DNA from: an uncultured Pseudomonadota bacterium
GTDB lineage: Bacteria; Pseudomonadota; Alphaproteobacteria; Rs-D84
Assembly (NCBI GenBank): GCA_947306185.1
Contig: CAMZFU010000012.1
Span: 1-23,516 of the forward strand
Direction of reading: 5' to 3'
DNA: 23,516 nucleotides
The translations under genes and the position numbers were made by a program. Positions 22,716-23,516 of the stretch are shown in pieces. Below the pieces are notes generated by a model that had not been told where the DNA came from, ran no database searches, and saw only the letters and a list, made by a program, of their open reading frames with translations. Every line of letters begins with the position of its first letter. The first letter of the stretch is position 1.

Positions 22716-23516
22716 TTGCATTTTTTACGGTGGATTTTTGTTTTTGTACTGTGCACCGCTCCGTTAATGGCACATTGTGGGTCATGTCAAGCAGACTCCA
22801 CTAATACGCTGTATTGTAACCAACCGGGCAATCCGGATTCATGTAATATCGGCGATTACGCGGCATTTACGACAGGGATTGAAAGATGTGAATTTGATGG
22901 TCGTTGGGTGGAGGGCTATTCAGATGCACCGGTTTTAGAATGTGTGACATTATGTAAAAACTTGGACAATTTGCTATATATGTGGGTTGACGATGAACTA
23001 TATGTATATCGCAGGGTGTATAAAGAAAGAACAGTAAGTCCCTTGTCAGATTTCGCACGTTGTGATAAAAATAAAACCAATGCAAATTTCTTTCTGCATA
23101 ACAATAACCGGGATAAGTCCAAATCTTGGTATGTGACATGTTCTACGGAACCTGTATCCACCCAACCCCAACCACAAAATACAAGTAATAAAATCACAAT
23201 CAATGAGGTCGTGAAAAATCGTAACGGAGAGGTACTTTCTGGCGCGCTGGTCGAAGTTAGCAATACACAAAAGGTAAAAACTGATTCTAATGGTAAGTTT
23301 AAATTAAACGATGTTGATAAAACCAAGAATGTAAGTATATCGCATGACGGATGCGCCATTGTTGGCAGAAAGGCGGATACATTACAAAATGCAACGGTGG
23401 AATTGACCTGCGTCGCATCACAGCCAAGTGGGCAAAGTGGCAGTGCAAATCCGGAATGTGGTGTTATTGGCAAGAAAGAATGTAATACGAATTATAAAAT
23501 CTGTGAAAAAAACGGT
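22716..23516 (+). CDS. Secreted cysteine-rich protein with carboxypeptidase-regulatory-like domain (partial)
   Basis: The frame is open from the TTG start to the right edge (267 codons visible), so the gene is cut by the window. GGGGAG lies 5 nt before the TTG; an in-frame ATG at 22692 is an alternative but would place the ribosome-binding site inside the gene. The N-terminus is a signal peptide (FLRWIFVFVLCTAPLMA). A cysteine-rich region of about 130 residues follows, then a Gln/Pro linker, then a domain (about 158-225) with the GEVLSGALVEV and TDSNGKFKL pattern of carboxypeptidase-regulatory-like beta-sandwiches. Cysteines resume at the edge. It probably belongs to the same class of surface proteins as the giant protein. 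Confidence 0.85.
   Translation, partial: MHFLRWIFVFVLCTAPLMAHCGSCQADSTNTLYCNQPGNPDSCNIGDYAAFTTGIERCEFDGRWVEGYSDAPVLECVTLCKNLDNLLYMWVDDELYVYRRVYKERTVSPLSDFARCDKNKTNANFFLHNNNRDKSKSWYVTCSTEPVSTQPQPQNTSNKITINEVVKNRNGEVLSGALVEVSNTQKVKTDSNGKFKLNDVDKTKNVSISHDGCAIVGRKADTLQNATVELTCVASQPSGQSGSANPECGVIGKKECNTNYKICEKNG

Overview
The window looks like a chromosomal segment of an AT-rich alphaproteobacterium, probably an uncultured host- or gut-associated lineage. The strongest evidence is a circularly permuted, two-piece tmRNA gene (ssrA), the form typical of Alphaproteobacteria. Giant cysteine-rich secreted proteins built from InlB-like repeats fit the gut-associated, RF32-like alphaproteobacteria. The exact taxon is inference.

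Layout. At 1-1540 a tRNA-Arg(CCG) is followed after only 12 nt by a small lipoprotein gene and then a two-segment membrane protein of unknown function. At 1548-5362, all on the minus strand, are a short leucine-rich-repeat protein, rubrerythrin, a divergent MurA-like enolpyruvyl transferase and the GTPase Obg; obg and murA overlap by ATGA. Divergent from obg, at about 5421-5730, is permuted ssrA, followed by a 77-residue membrane protein and a clear terminator. At 6100-10588 come a methyltransferase, a Lon homologue that stops exactly at the ATPase/protease domain boundary, an unknown 138-residue protein, tsaB, rimI, and an acyl carrier protein carrying an unusual basic linker and C-terminal domain. 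A convergent Pif1-like helicase shares a terminator with the ACP gene. At 11974-12050 is a CAT-anticodon tRNA with its own promoter and terminator.

The right half is envelope-related. A 2479-residue secreted repeat protein ends one base into the first start codon of an ABC/MCE lipid-transport operon (permease, ATPase, MCE protein, auxiliary lipoprotein). That operon is followed by a second cysteine-rich secreted protein, which begins at a TTG and runs off the window.

How the parts relate. ssrA (ribosome rescue), Obg (ribosome assembly), TsaB (t6A tRNA modification), RimI (S18 acetylation) and the tRNAs are translation housekeeping. The MurA homologue, the MCE transporter, the lipoproteins and the giant protein concern the envelope. 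The most unusual items are the protease-less Lon with an intact ATPase, the extended ACP, the duplicated architecture of the giant protein and its overlap with the lipid-transport operon, and likely leaderless mRNAs for obg and lon. No CRISPR array, insertion sequence, integrase or phage gene was recognised. All family assignments were made by reading motifs by eye, without database searches.
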